Source of the DNA: Nitrosomonas communis
Lineage (GTDB): Bacteria > Pseudomonadota > Gammaproteobacteria > Burkholderiales > Nitrosomonadaceae
Direction: 5' to 3'
Length of the DNA stretch: 64,000 bases
Assembly: GCF_001007935.1 (NCBI RefSeq)
Contig: NZ_CP011451.1
Location: forward strand, 3,224,001-3,288,000
The notes under the pieces were generated by a model. It saw nothing but the letters and a program-made list of their open reading frames with translations, did no database searches and was not told the origin of the DNA. Made by a program: the position numbers and the translations under genes. Positions 1 through 8,504 of this stretch are shown here, one piece after another; positions within the stretch are counted from its first letter, which is position 1, and each line of letters starts with the position of its first letter.

Positions 1-1374
1 TGGCACATAAGCCGCATGCGGCATATTGGGAACAAACCCCGGATATTTATATTGGTTGAAATGAATGCTCGAATGAAAAGCAGTGCATAGAAAAATAATA
101 TGACCAAGCGTCTCAGCCAGCTCTTGTTTGGATTCAAATTTAGCAGGAAACCCGGGTATCCTACCGCGATCTTGTGCACTGATGTCATTGGCCCATGCCT
201 GGATTTCGTAGTCTTCACTCACATCTGCATCAGAACGGTAATAGACATCTACATAGTCTCTAATAAAACTTTGAATGGCATTCCATAACAACATACCGTC
301 ATCACGGTAGGGATAAAAAAGATCAGGGTTATCTACTTCCCGGCTTGCTATATCATCAGGAAAGGCAGATGCTCTAAAGTTAAAGCTCGTCATGCCATTG
401 GCCATGCACTGGGTGGTCGCTTCATAGTCCCCAGCAAATAACTCACCAAACCGTCCAGGACGCCCTTTTTGATCCTTTAGGAAAGTATGCTGATGATTCA
501 CATTAAGGGTATGTTGCAGATGTGGATTTAACAGAACAGAGAGTGGGTGGGATTTATATAGCTGCCTGCGTGAGGCCATGATAATAGCTTCCATGACATA
601 ATGAATCCGGGTAGCATGGGTATATAGAATATGGTGGTTACCGTCTGCGACTTGGGCAAACAGTTTTGCTACCAGCCAGAGGTTGCCGTCCCTTGCGGTA
701 TAAATTGGATTATCAAACTTAGAATCTTGATATAGCTGTATGGCGATCGGTCGCAACATACCATCTGATTGCATAAATAACACCACTATCGGAGTGGTAG
801 TATATTGTTTACGTCCGCCATCAATATGCCCGGGGTTTTGCTGCAATATATCCAACACTGCATAATCCAGGACGTACATGCGCTTCTGTTCGATGGCTGT
901 CGCATAGTCAATTTCCTTAATGTATTCAACAAAAATGCGCTGGATTTCAGATTCTGTCAGTTTTTCTGGAAGAGAATGCCGAGAAGTCACAGCGCGCAAT
1001 ACAACAGGATTTACTCCAATGACACGCTGCAAACCAAATATCAGATCTTGTTGAAAATTATTAACCAGATCGGGATTCGGCGGGCTAAACGGATAAAAAA
1101 CATAGTCTTGATAACTTTCCATGGGCTTGCCGAATAAGTGGCGCAAATAAGTAACTGCTAAGCTTGGCAAGCTTGGAATCAAGCGTAACAGATTTAGTCC
1201 TCCCCGCAGCCAATATCCAAGCCCCGGTATTTCCCGATACGGTAATTTACGCACGACAGCGATCGTATTGGCATACTCATAGGCATACTGATATTGAGCT
1301 TGCCTTTCCAGAAGATAATTTTTCCGATTTTCTACTTTACGTCTATTGTCTTCATGTTGTGGTAGCTTATTCAT
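1..1374 (-). CDS. Lipoxygenase (C-terminal end outside the window)
   Basis: This reading frame of 458 codons stays open to the window edge, so about a quarter of a bacterial lipoxygenase is missing at the C-terminus. Lipoxygenases are non-haem iron enzymes that add O2 to polyunsaturated fatty acids to give hydroperoxides. The iron-site region is clear: residues 232-280 match the family pattern with likely ligands H248 and H253 (motif HILYTH), followed by an E and by R-x-L-x-x-x-HP. A second block at 428-452 (TAFHSSIHFNQY, then PN.P) supplies H434, with H438 where many enzymes have Asn or His. The core lacks an N-terminal PLAT domain and a signal peptide. The start at 1374 follows AAGGAG nine bases upstream. 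The cyclooxygenase-like gene ends 74 bases upstream on the same strand, so the two are probably one operon. The final Ile ligand cannot be seen. The family call is very secure; the positional specificity is unknown. Confidence 0.93.
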   Translation of the reverse strand, partial: MNKLPQHEDNRRKVENRKNYLLERQAQYQYAYEYANTIAVVRKLPYREIPGLGYWLRGGLNLLRLIPSLPSLAVTYLRHLFGKPMESYQDYVFYPFSPPNPDLVNNFQQDLIFGLQRVIGVNPVVLRAVTSRHSLPEKLTESEIQRIFVEYIKEIDYATAIEQKRMYVLDYAVLDILQQNPGHIDGGRKQYTTTPIVVLFMQSDGMLRPIAIQLYQDSKFDNPIYTARDGNLWLVAKLFAQVADGNHHILYTHATRIHYVMEAIIMASRRQLYKSHPLSVLLNPHLQHTLNVNHQHTFLKDQKGRPGRFGELFAGDYEATTQCMANGMTSFNFRASAFPDDIASREVDNPDLFYPYRDDGMLLWNAIQSFIRDYVDVYYRSDADVSEDYEIQAWANDISAQDRGRIPGFPAKFESKQELAETLGHIIFLCTAFHSSIHFNQYKYPGFVPNMPHAAYVP

Positions 1375-1448
1375 TATACGGCGCTCCTTTACATAAAATA
1401 AAATCCGTCCGGTTTCGCTATTACTTCCACATTTAAGTTAAAAATCAA

Positions 1449-3056
1449 TTAGCTCTCTGATGGCACAGTGGATGTTCTGAAGCTTGCAACGACCGTGTCG
1501 CTATCCTTCACGTTACGTTTAACAATGTCTGCAAGCGAATTTGTTTCTTCGATGATCGATTGCCCAATTTTGGTAAATGTTTTTTCATTGAACACGTAGG
1601 TCGATACCAATGGATTGGTCAAGGCATGGGTAAATGCATCGTAACCAACCATACGTACCATAAGACGACCAAGACTAAAACCTTCATCATGATCTTCAGC
1701 AAAGATACCCACAAGCCATTCCAGATCATCGATCTGGTCATTATAGAGTTCCTTCAGTTCTCGCTGCAGTTCAGCATCTTCCGTTAATTCTTCAAAACTT
1801 CTCAAGCGCGGCATGCTAAATGTTTCGCGATAATCGTTGAATGATCGTAGTTTAGCCTGACGAGCCATCTCAACAGTGCGCTCCATGATGCTTCGATTAT
1901 CATCGCCAATAGGCAGTGGATGGAAAAAGAAACGATGGGTATTGTAAAGACCAACACGACCGGCTCTTTGCCTCGAAGCAGCTGTTATTAATGGCCCAAT
2001 GCCATATTGCAAAACTAAAGGTGTATTGTTACGAAATTCATCAAGCTCGTATGCTTCATTACCGACCAGGTAGTGCTCCGGTACCATTGGGTGCCAACGG
2101 TAAAGGAGATTAAATTCCAAGGAGATCCAGTTAGTACGGTACCAGCGCTGTCTTTCCGCCATACCTGGTGTGGGATCAAGAGTGAAATTAAACTGTGTAA
2201 AGTGCGAAACGTAATCCCGTAACACAACATTGATCAGTAGCACAATCATGATGTTACGGGTTGTCTGGAATAAGCGTTCATCATCCCAATTTGGGAAGGC
2301 TGCTTTTAGCAAGTCACAAATGCGATTGTGTTCGCGCAGCATGATGGTATTCATGATGGTATAACCAATCGACGAATTGCCATGTTCCAATCCAGTGGCA
2401 AACATGCGTTTTAGTCGCTCTTCAGGAACATTGTTAAAGACATATTCCAAAATATAGCGTGAATGCAATTTCTCAAACTCTTCACTAGCGAACACCCAAT
2501 TACCCGTGGTCGTTTCTTCAATTTTAAAAAGGTAGGGAAGAAATATTTCTCCATCGATGACTTGATATTTCAACTTTCCATCTTTTTTTAGCCGCAACAA
2601 ATGGGTAGTTTCTTCACGCAAGCCATAAATCTGGCAAAGATCAATTTCGTGATTTGAGGTATTTTTTCGACGATCGCGAAAATCAGTCCTCAGAAAACTA
2701 TCCGTGAACCATTGGGCAAAGAAAGAAAATAATATGCTGGTATCAACCGACGGAATTTCTTTATTTTCTTTTCTTTTCCATAGGTTAATAACTCTCTCCA
2801 GACTCGGAAGATTCTGTAACCCTTCTGCTTCTGGCAGATGCCGTCCGGTAAATGTTCTGTCCGTCAGTGATTGCCATGTTGTATACGGTGCAGCCATGGA
2901 AAACGGTCTAGGACGAGGATTCGTAGCATAAGCCTGCCAATTGATAAATTTATCGCTCACAAACCGCCGCAGCCAAGTTATGCGCGAGGCAATGCTACTT
3001 ATCCAGGGGAATCTATTTATAAGCCGAAAAACTATCTGAAAAAAAAATTCATCCAT
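1449..3056 (-). CDS. Cyclooxygenase-like haem peroxidase (prostaglandin G/H synthase homologue)
   Basis: This 535-residue protein belongs to the animal haem peroxidase superfamily and resembles vertebrate COX over nearly its whole length, far more closely than generic bacterial peroxidases. Motifs include LREHNRICDLL (240-250), PNWDDERLFQT and EFNLLYRWHP (314-323). Aligned by eye to ovine COX-1, the radical Tyr385 is Y319, the proximal haem ligand His388 is H322, Tyr355 is Y306, and the aspirin-target Ser530 is S461 within GFSLGRLM. The distal peroxidase His207 is D119 (FFAQWFTD), although Gln203 is kept (Q115). Residues 1-45 form amphipathic helices like the COX membrane-binding domain. There is no EGF domain or signal peptide, so a cytoplasmic monotopic membrane location is likely. 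The start follows AGGGGTG. The lipoxygenase gene follows 74 bases downstream. I infer a fatty-acid dioxygenase; the product is unknown. Confidence 0.92.
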   Translation of the reverse strand: MDEFFFQIVFRLINRFPWISSIASRITWLRRFVSDKFINWQAYATNPRPRPFSMAAPYTTWQSLTDRTFTGRHLPEAEGLQNLPSLERVINLWKRKENKEIPSVDTSILFSFFAQWFTDSFLRTDFRDRRKNTSNHEIDLCQIYGLREETTHLLRLKKDGKLKYQVIDGEIFLPYLFKIEETTTGNWVFASEEFEKLHSRYILEYVFNNVPEERLKRMFATGLEHGNSSIGYTIMNTIMLREHNRICDLLKAAFPNWDDERLFQTTRNIMIVLLINVVLRDYVSHFTQFNFTLDPTPGMAERQRWYRTNWISLEFNLLYRWHPMVPEHYLVGNEAYELDEFRNNTPLVLQYGIGPLITAASRQRAGRVGLYNTHRFFFHPLPIGDDNRSIMERTVEMARQAKLRSFNDYRETFSMPRLRSFEELTEDAELQRELKELYNDQIDDLEWLVGIFAEDHDEGFSLGRLMVRMVGYDAFTHALTNPLVSTYVFNEKTFTKIGQSIIEETNSLADIVKRNVKDSDTVVASFRTSTVPSES

Positions 3057-3547
3057 AGCTTCACCCCTATTTTTTCATTTATGATCTGGTTAAGTTTTTA
3101 TTGAGAAATTATTTGTCATATCAGAACAGATAGACAGATCCCTATTGAAATATCTTTCTGTGCATTCTCCATCCTAAGTCGGGAAAGCTAGACGCAGATC
3201 CGAAATCTTTTTCTACTTCGGGTTAATGCAATATTTAATTTTGTTCAGTGCAGCTACCAACTTCTCACTTCATACTGCTTACCTCACACCATTGAATCAG
3301 TTTGAATAGAATGTCTAATCGCTTGCCAATCTCAACATTGGTCTGATTACGCTAGTATTTATCCACTTTAACCTTAGAATTCAGCATGAATGTTCAGCGC
3401 CTTGATCTCTCTATCTTTTTAATCTCTGCAAATTCTAACCCTCCCCCCAGTTGACCAAATGTATATACCCTTAGACGTCGAATTGCTGGTTCTTGACTCC
3501 TTCTCCTAGACTCAGACGAGCCGCAGCCAGCGTCGCCAAAATTCCAT
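3057..3547. other. Gene-free stretch upstream of the cyclooxygenase gene
   Basis: I see no convincing gene here. It should hold the promoter of the cyclooxygenase-lipoxygenase pair, but I could not single out a clear sigma-70 site. Confidence 0.4.
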
Positions 3548-4015
3548 CTAGGCTTTAGCTGGTGACCCAGATTGCTTGATTACGGGTTTATGATGGGTAC
3601 GCAGTTCTGTAATTGAGGCTTCCAACTGCAGCCAAACCGCATCCAGCACTTCATAGAAAACTGGGGCATACCATATTCTTAGCATTTTTCTCGGTCCAAC
3701 AATTAGATCGAACTGTGCATCAGTTGGCCAATCTTTTAGGTCAACAGGCTCCGTACCGCAAAATGTAATTATTAAAATATGAGAATCAGCGCGAACAAAT
3801 GCCTGGGTATCGATAAACCGTTTCTTTGAGGCACTAATAGTCTCGAATTGATCAAATTCCCACTTTATCAAATCTGCTGCCCGCATCGAATCATACTCTT
3901 CATACACCAGATTCGAAGCCGAGGCGATGCATAATGCATTATTTGGCGCGAATCCGGTTGATGGAGGATTACAAGGTTTTTTTTCGCGATCATAATAGCA
4001 ATCTCTCTGGCTCAT
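3548..4015 (-). pseudogene. N-terminal fragment of a class 3 (fungal-type) lipase
   Basis: The 155-residue product matches the front part of lipase_3 proteins. It has an ASNLVYEEYDS helix near residue 35, DTQAFV, and ITFCGTE..LKDWPTDAQFD, which corresponds to the family's FRGTE....DW..D block. It then has FYEVLDAVWLQLE. It stops before the GHSLGG nucleophile elbow and the Asp/His part of the triad, so it cannot be an active lipase. The start at 4015 is preferred over an upstream ATG at 4057 because GGAG lies nine bases before it. A 12-bp palindrome (AGGAGAGCTCCT) overlaps this site. The neighbours are the cyclooxygenase and lipoxygenase genes, so a complete ancestor could have released fatty acids for them. 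I infer a truncated gene; a functional short protein cannot be excluded. Confidence 0.7.
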
Positions 4016-4159
4016 TAGGAGCTCTCCTACAAGCACATGAATGTTAATAAAAATCAATGACTCTATATAAATCTTTATAATTATTAGGAAAATATCCTAA
4101 AATAGGAAGTAAATAAATACGTGCAAATACGTAGAAGAGTAAAGGACAGCAAGATCTAA

Positions 4160-4490
4160 TTCCACTTCTATTTCATAAGTAAAATAATAGATGCCTCTTA
4201 TGAAAGGAAGTGCTGTGATGGCGCGTATAGCGAGTGAAAGAGCAGCTGGAACAGGCGCAGACTGTAGTGCTGCTTTTGGAGTTTGGCTTATCAATAGAGC
4301 AGACAGCTACCGCAATAGGTACTTCAATAGGCTGGGTGTGCCAGCTTCGAAGGCGTCTTATCCGCAATGGCGGCATACGTGATACAGCCAAGCCCACCCG
4401 TGGTGGACGACGGTGCCAGGATCTTTCCCGTGAAGAAGAAGTTGCTTTTTTAGCGGCCTTGATAGAAAAAGCATCGGCTGAAATGGTCAA
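4160..4490 (+). mobile_element. Left-end remnant of an IS630-type element
   Basis: A terminal sequence TTCCACTTCTATTTCATAAG begins after TAA and is followed by a broken transposase N-terminus. MARIASE lies in one frame from 4218. After a frameshift, KEQLEQAQTVVLLLEFGLS continues from about 4237 into an HTH (QTATAIGTSIGWVCQLRRR) and a GGRR linker, then FLAALIEKAS. Homology stops near 4490, so the catalytic DDE region is missing. The ends match those of the short IS630 derivative at 17095-17329. Confidence 0.72.
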
Positions 4491-4590
4491 TATTATAAGA
4501 CATGTCGCTATTCCCTCATGGTGGAATGCAAAATGTAAAAAATTCATGCCACCAGATTGGAATAAAAACTGGAACTCAGGATGCAAATAA

Positions 4591-5066
4591 AGCAACAACA
4601 TGTAATACAACAAAAAAAGATCAAGCGCATTACATTATTCAAGTTGGAAAAAATTCCAACTGTGGGAGATGGTTTACTCTAAACTCTAGGCTCTTATTTC
4701 ACATTCAAATACACAAAAAAGCCCATTCCATCGCAACAAATTCTGAATAAAAATCCGATGTATCCACTTAGAAAATGAATTTCTGGCAAATTTGCTCCTA
4801 TTTTCGATGCTCGTGCAATATTCGGGTTGCACCATTTTAGTTCTTTATTTGGCTAACGGGTAAGTTGTGCAGGAGTCTCTCAGACATGCTCGTTGCGATC
4901 ATTTGGTAATCATTCTAGCTGGCCGTTTAGCTTCTGTTGCTGTTGGAGAACTTGCGAGAGTTTGAGCGTACACATACCAATGTGTTTCCATCAACCTGTG
5001 GCTGTGGGGCTGACGGAAACACCTATTACCTGCTCTGGTATTCCTACGTATATTTCACACATGGAC
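4591..5066. other. Gene-free stretch with a small palindrome
   Basis: No gene is supported. There is a perfect 20-bp palindrome (AGTTGG...CCAACT) at 4642-4661, too short on its own to assign a function. The rest looks like decayed intergenic DNA between the IS630 remnant and the patatin gene. Confidence 0.4.
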
Positions 5067-6491
5067 TTATTTCAATTGCTCTCTTAACCTATTGAACTCA
5101 GGATCATTCTGTAATAGCTCAGCAGCTGTACTTCGCAATGCCTTAACCGTGTCGACAGGAAGCTTGAATGTAGTTGACAGATTTTTAAAATAAAATCTGG
5201 TTTTTGGATCTTCAATAAGATCTAATGAGATGTGGCTGACATATATATCCACGGCGTAGAGATCTTTTCCTGGGAGCTTTGCTTCTGGGCAAGTGTTTTG
5301 AAGAATGCTTTCACATGCTTTGCGGGTGCGTACTGCATCATTGTATTCCTTTGCGATGGCACGCGCCCTTTCCACCGTGTCAAACGAATATCTATCTAAT
5401 GGGATAGTTGCTGCCGTCATCAGCGTATCAACCAACCCCGGTACTTTTGCTTTGGTATCGCGATTTGTCTCGGGATCAGTTGCTGCATTGACAACGATGA
5501 TAAGCAGTTTTTGAATCTCCTGTCTGTTAATACGTTTTTGCAGACTATAGGGCGAGTCGCCGCTCTGAAGTGCAAATAAAATCCCGCGTAATCCAATATT
5601 ATCAGACACACCTCCATCAATGAGATGCACGTAGCGTTTTTCTACTTCCCATGCGTTATTCGAGTAATAGCTTCGCTGACGTTCAGCTATCTTCGCCCGT
5701 TCTGGAGCAATGCGGTGATCTTGACTAGCGAGCTCGACCCATTGCGGTTCCTGATAATCACATGTACCAGCAAAGTTCCGGTACGTCAAGGGGGTCAATA
5801 TGCCCGGAAAAGCAGACGACGATGCCACAGCACGAGCAATAGGTAATTTAGTCAGGTCGGAGCAAATCAGATCGAATTGATCCTGAATGAAAGCAAACGG
5901 TTCTCCAATACTCATATTACTCGCATTCAAGATGACGAACGGCCGCGTGTTCTTCTTGATAAGATCAGCATAGGTTGCGCCATGAAAAATCGATGTATCA
6001 TAGTATTCGGCAGCCAGATCGCTCCTTCCGTAACTCCAACCAGCGAGCTTCAGCCAGTGAATCGGCCACAGGGTTTGCATAAACAAATCATGCTCAATAT
6101 CTTTGTTGAGAAACTTACGCTCGAAGCTACCGTCAAACAGTCCGTCGCCATGTAATGCATAGTAGGCTGAGGTAAAGCTACCACCGGATACGGAGGAAAT
6201 GATGTCGACCTCATCGAGTAGGCGTTTCTTTTGGTTAGCCCATATAATTTCGGTATCGCGCAGCACCTCCATCACGCCATAGGAAAAAGCAGCAGCACGG
6301 GTACCACCGCCCGAGAAGGTCAGAATGACAAACAGACTATCTGTATTCTTCGCATCTGGACGCAAGTTATCGAATCGGTATCCTTGTGCAGGATCATGCT
6401 TTTCAAGTTTTGGGTTTTCGGGAAAAGTAGCACAGGCGAAAAGGCCAACAACGAGCAGAAGACCAACACAAAGGCGAAGAACTGATTTCAT
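5067..6491 (-). CDS. Patatin-like phospholipase lipoprotein
   Basis: This 474-residue protein starts with a lipoprotein signal (VVGLFAC, modified Cys at 20), so it should be membrane-anchored outside the cytoplasm. The patatin fold follows from about residue 53: the oxyanion loop FSGGGTRAAAF (59-69), the nucleophile elbow SSVSGGS with S102, and the catalytic Asp in IDGGVSDN (D291). Patatins hydrolyse acyl esters of phospholipids or glycerides with a Ser-Asp dyad. The elbow has Ser100 where the GxSxG consensus has Gly, a departure worth noting. The start codon overlaps the stop of the small gene upstream (ATGA), so translation is probably coupled. With the hydrolase lipoprotein upstream it forms an exported lipid-hydrolase group. 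The family is secure; the substrate is not known. Confidence 0.9.
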   Translation of the reverse strand: MKSVLRLCVGLLLVVGLFACATFPENPKLEKHDPAQGYRFDNLRPDAKNTDSLFVILTFSGGGTRAAAFSYGVMEVLRDTEIIWANQKKRLLDEVDIISSVSGGSFTSAYYALHGDGLFDGSFERKFLNKDIEHDLFMQTLWPIHWLKLAGWSYGRSDLAAEYYDTSIFHGATYADLIKKNTRPFVILNASNMSIGEPFAFIQDQFDLICSDLTKLPIARAVASSSAFPGILTPLTYRNFAGTCDYQEPQWVELASQDHRIAPERAKIAERQRSYYSNNAWEVEKRYVHLIDGGVSDNIGLRGILFALQSGDSPYSLQKRINRQEIQKLLIIVVNAATDPETNRDTKAKVPGLVDTLMTAATIPLDRYSFDTVERARAIAKEYNDAVRTRKACESILQNTCPEAKLPGKDLYAVDIYVSHISLDLIEDPKTRFYFKNLSTTFKLPVDTVKALRSTAAELLQNDPEFNRLREQLK

Positions 6492-6715
6492 GTGCTCACC
6501 TCCTTCTCAAACACGATGACTGCAGGCTCTAATGGATTCGTATTCCAGATGGTTTGCACGATTTCGCTCGGATGATAGTTTTTTGGCTCACCCAAATGAA
6601 ACCGATGTGTTCCCGTTTGTATGTACAAGGTAGCATCCGTCAGACCACACAGTTGCCCATCAATGAACACTTCCCGCTTTTCTGGATACTGCACCACGAT
6701 GAACTCCAAAGCCAT
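6488..6715 (-). CDS. Small PEGA-like protein coupled to the patatin gene
   Basis: This protein of about 75 residues begins at the ATG at 6715, chosen because AAGGAGGA lies seven bases upstream; an ATG six codons earlier overlaps that ribosome site. It has no signal peptide. The pattern EVFIDGQLCGLTDATLYIQTG..RFHLG resembles a PEGA-type beta domain, where a short sheet follows a V-[FY]-[IV]-D-G motif, and the end (PAVIVFEKE) is also beta-rich. Its stop overlaps the patatin start by four bases (ATGA), so the two should be translated together. It could be a regulator or structural partner of the lipase, but nothing in the sequence proves this. The domain name is a visual impression. Confidence 0.65.
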   Translation of the reverse strand: MALEFIVVQYPEKREVFIDGQLCGLTDATLYIQTGTHRFHLGEPKNYHPSEIVQTIWNTNPLEPAVIVFEKEVST

Positions 6716-6851
6716 CCTGACTTCCTCCTTCATTGCTGTTTACAGAACCTATGAATAACTGATTATTCCTGCAGAACGAGAAATTGTCTAGTAAGCCTTT
6801 GAAAATAAATATATCTTCAGTTTAAAAATCTGTTTTTAAAAAAACCTTTCA

Positions 6852-7703
6852 TTACTGAGTGGTACTATCCATCTGATCGATAAATTTTAAAACAGAAGAC
6901 CAAATTGTTTTCCAGCAGCACTGGTGAGTAAAGTTCTCAAGGTACAAAATCTGTGGCTCAGGCTGACGCTGTAAAGCAAGCTTGACAATTGTCGGTGGTA
7001 TATTGCTATCAGCATTGCCCAGTAAATGCAATTGCCTGATATGAGAAGGAAGTGGTTCTAATGAGGCGGGGTTAAGAGAACCTTCTAATGGGCTATATGT
7101 ATGTAATTTACTCCAAGCATCGATATCTAGATTGCCCGCAATAGTAATCACTGCTTTTACATGTTGCAAGCGCGGAGCAATTAACATTGCTAGAGTTCCT
7201 CCTCCGCTATAGCCAATTAACGTTACCTTACAATCAGGATGCTCAGCAAGTTGCTGACGCAGGGCAGAACTCATAATATCGACTACAGATGCTGAATACC
7301 TCCAATATGTCCAGTATAAGGAATGACAAGCTTCACTCTGATGCTGTCCATGGTAACAGGGACGCCCAAGATATTGTGAGGCTGTATCATCGAGCGCCAT
7401 TAAATCTAGAAGCAATGAGTAACGTGAGTTTGGATCTAAAGCGATACTATTACGTGTACTCCATGGTGCACCATCATCTGGGATGTAAATATGTATTTTA
7501 TTTTCAATGCAAAAAGGTTTATTAAAATACGAAATTAGAATAAATTGTTTGCTAATTAATTGTTGACTCATAAAATCATGCGAAATTGCCTGCTTATGAA
7601 TCAACTCTGAGGGTGTTGCGCAAGCAGTTAGCAGTAAAGCAAAATAGAGATACCAAAAATGATTAGCAATTCCCTGAATATATTTAAGAAATTGGCGATA
7701 CAT
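6852..7703 (-). CDS. Alpha/beta-hydrolase lipoprotein
   Basis: This 283-residue protein has a lipoprotein signal (hydrophobic residues 16-27, LLTAC with Cys28). It carries an alpha/beta-hydrolase nucleophile elbow LIGYSGGGT (Ser166), a loop GNADSNIPP near 230 that often precedes the acid residue, and a late His in ENFTHQCCW. The likely acid-His pair fits a serine esterase or lipase anchored in the envelope. Cys-rich spots (GRPCYHG, SEACHS, QCCW) could form disulphides in the periplasm. It lies upstream of the patatin pair on the same strand with a gap of about 135 bases, so joint transcription is possible but not certain. I cannot name its substrate. Confidence 0.8.
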   Translation of the reverse strand: MYRQFLKYIQGIANHFWYLYFALLLTACATPSELIHKQAISHDFMSQQLISKQFILISYFNKPFCIENKIHIYIPDDGAPWSTRNSIALDPNSRYSLLLDLMALDDTASQYLGRPCYHGQHQSEACHSLYWTYWRYSASVVDIMSSALRQQLAEHPDCKVTLIGYSGGGTLAMLIAPRLQHVKAVITIAGNLDIDAWSKLHTYSPLEGSLNPASLEPLPSHIRQLHLLGNADSNIPPTIVKLALQRQPEPQILYLENFTHQCCWKTIWSSVLKFIDQMDSTTQ

Positions 7704-8504
7704 TGCATTATGATTTAATAATTACTTTGTAAGTATTCAGCCATTAGATATGGAATTTAACGGTGTTTTTCTAGGCAAAAATACAAAATATAGTATGCTT
7801 TGGTGACAGCAAAGTCTATGTAGTAGATGAATAGCTTTGCTTTATGTTGATCAAGACGCTATATGTTGTAACTGATGGGCTTGAAAAGCCGTTATATAGT
7901 ATTTGAATAATTACGATACTTTTATTGCCATCATAAAGCAAAAACCACCATCTTTCTTGGACTCATACGCAGGTAATATCAGCGGCATAAGCTTGGTTTT
8001 GTTAGCTGATTGAAAACTGTCTGTTTAATACATTTTCAAACACCGGTTATTGATTGGCCAATCGAAGCATCTTCTGATACTCAGAATCACGGAAGCTTTA
8101 CTGCTCTCATTCTGATAACGATATAAATCATTAAAAGTTACACTCAAGAGTTGACGCATCGGGTCAACAGGTCAAATCTTTTTATGTATGGCGATAAACG
8201 AGTATTTTATCTCGTTTCTTTGACTTGGATTCCCGCCCTCTTTTTAACATTTTTTCTCCATCTTTAAGCGCCGGCTCTCTTCTTTTGGTGGAGGATTTCT
8301 TCCTGCTCCCATATCAACCTGCCATTGCCATGCAAGGCTTAGCCGCCATCAACCTGTTACTCATTCTAGAGTAAAAATAAATTACGCCTTAACTAGGTTG
8401 ATCAATTCTATTGAACAACATCAAGATTTTAACATCTATAGTCAAGGAGTAAGCCATCTCTACCGGATTTTTTAAGTCTTTAATTCTTTGCACTTTGATA
8501 AGTT
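7704..8504. other. Gene-free 800-bp stretch between divergent genes
   Basis: No gene is supported. It lies between the divergent hydrolase and caspase genes and should carry both promoters. One weak sigma-70 candidate for the caspase gene is TTGAAC (8411-8416) and TCTATA (8435-8440) with an 18-bp spacer. Confidence 0.35.
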
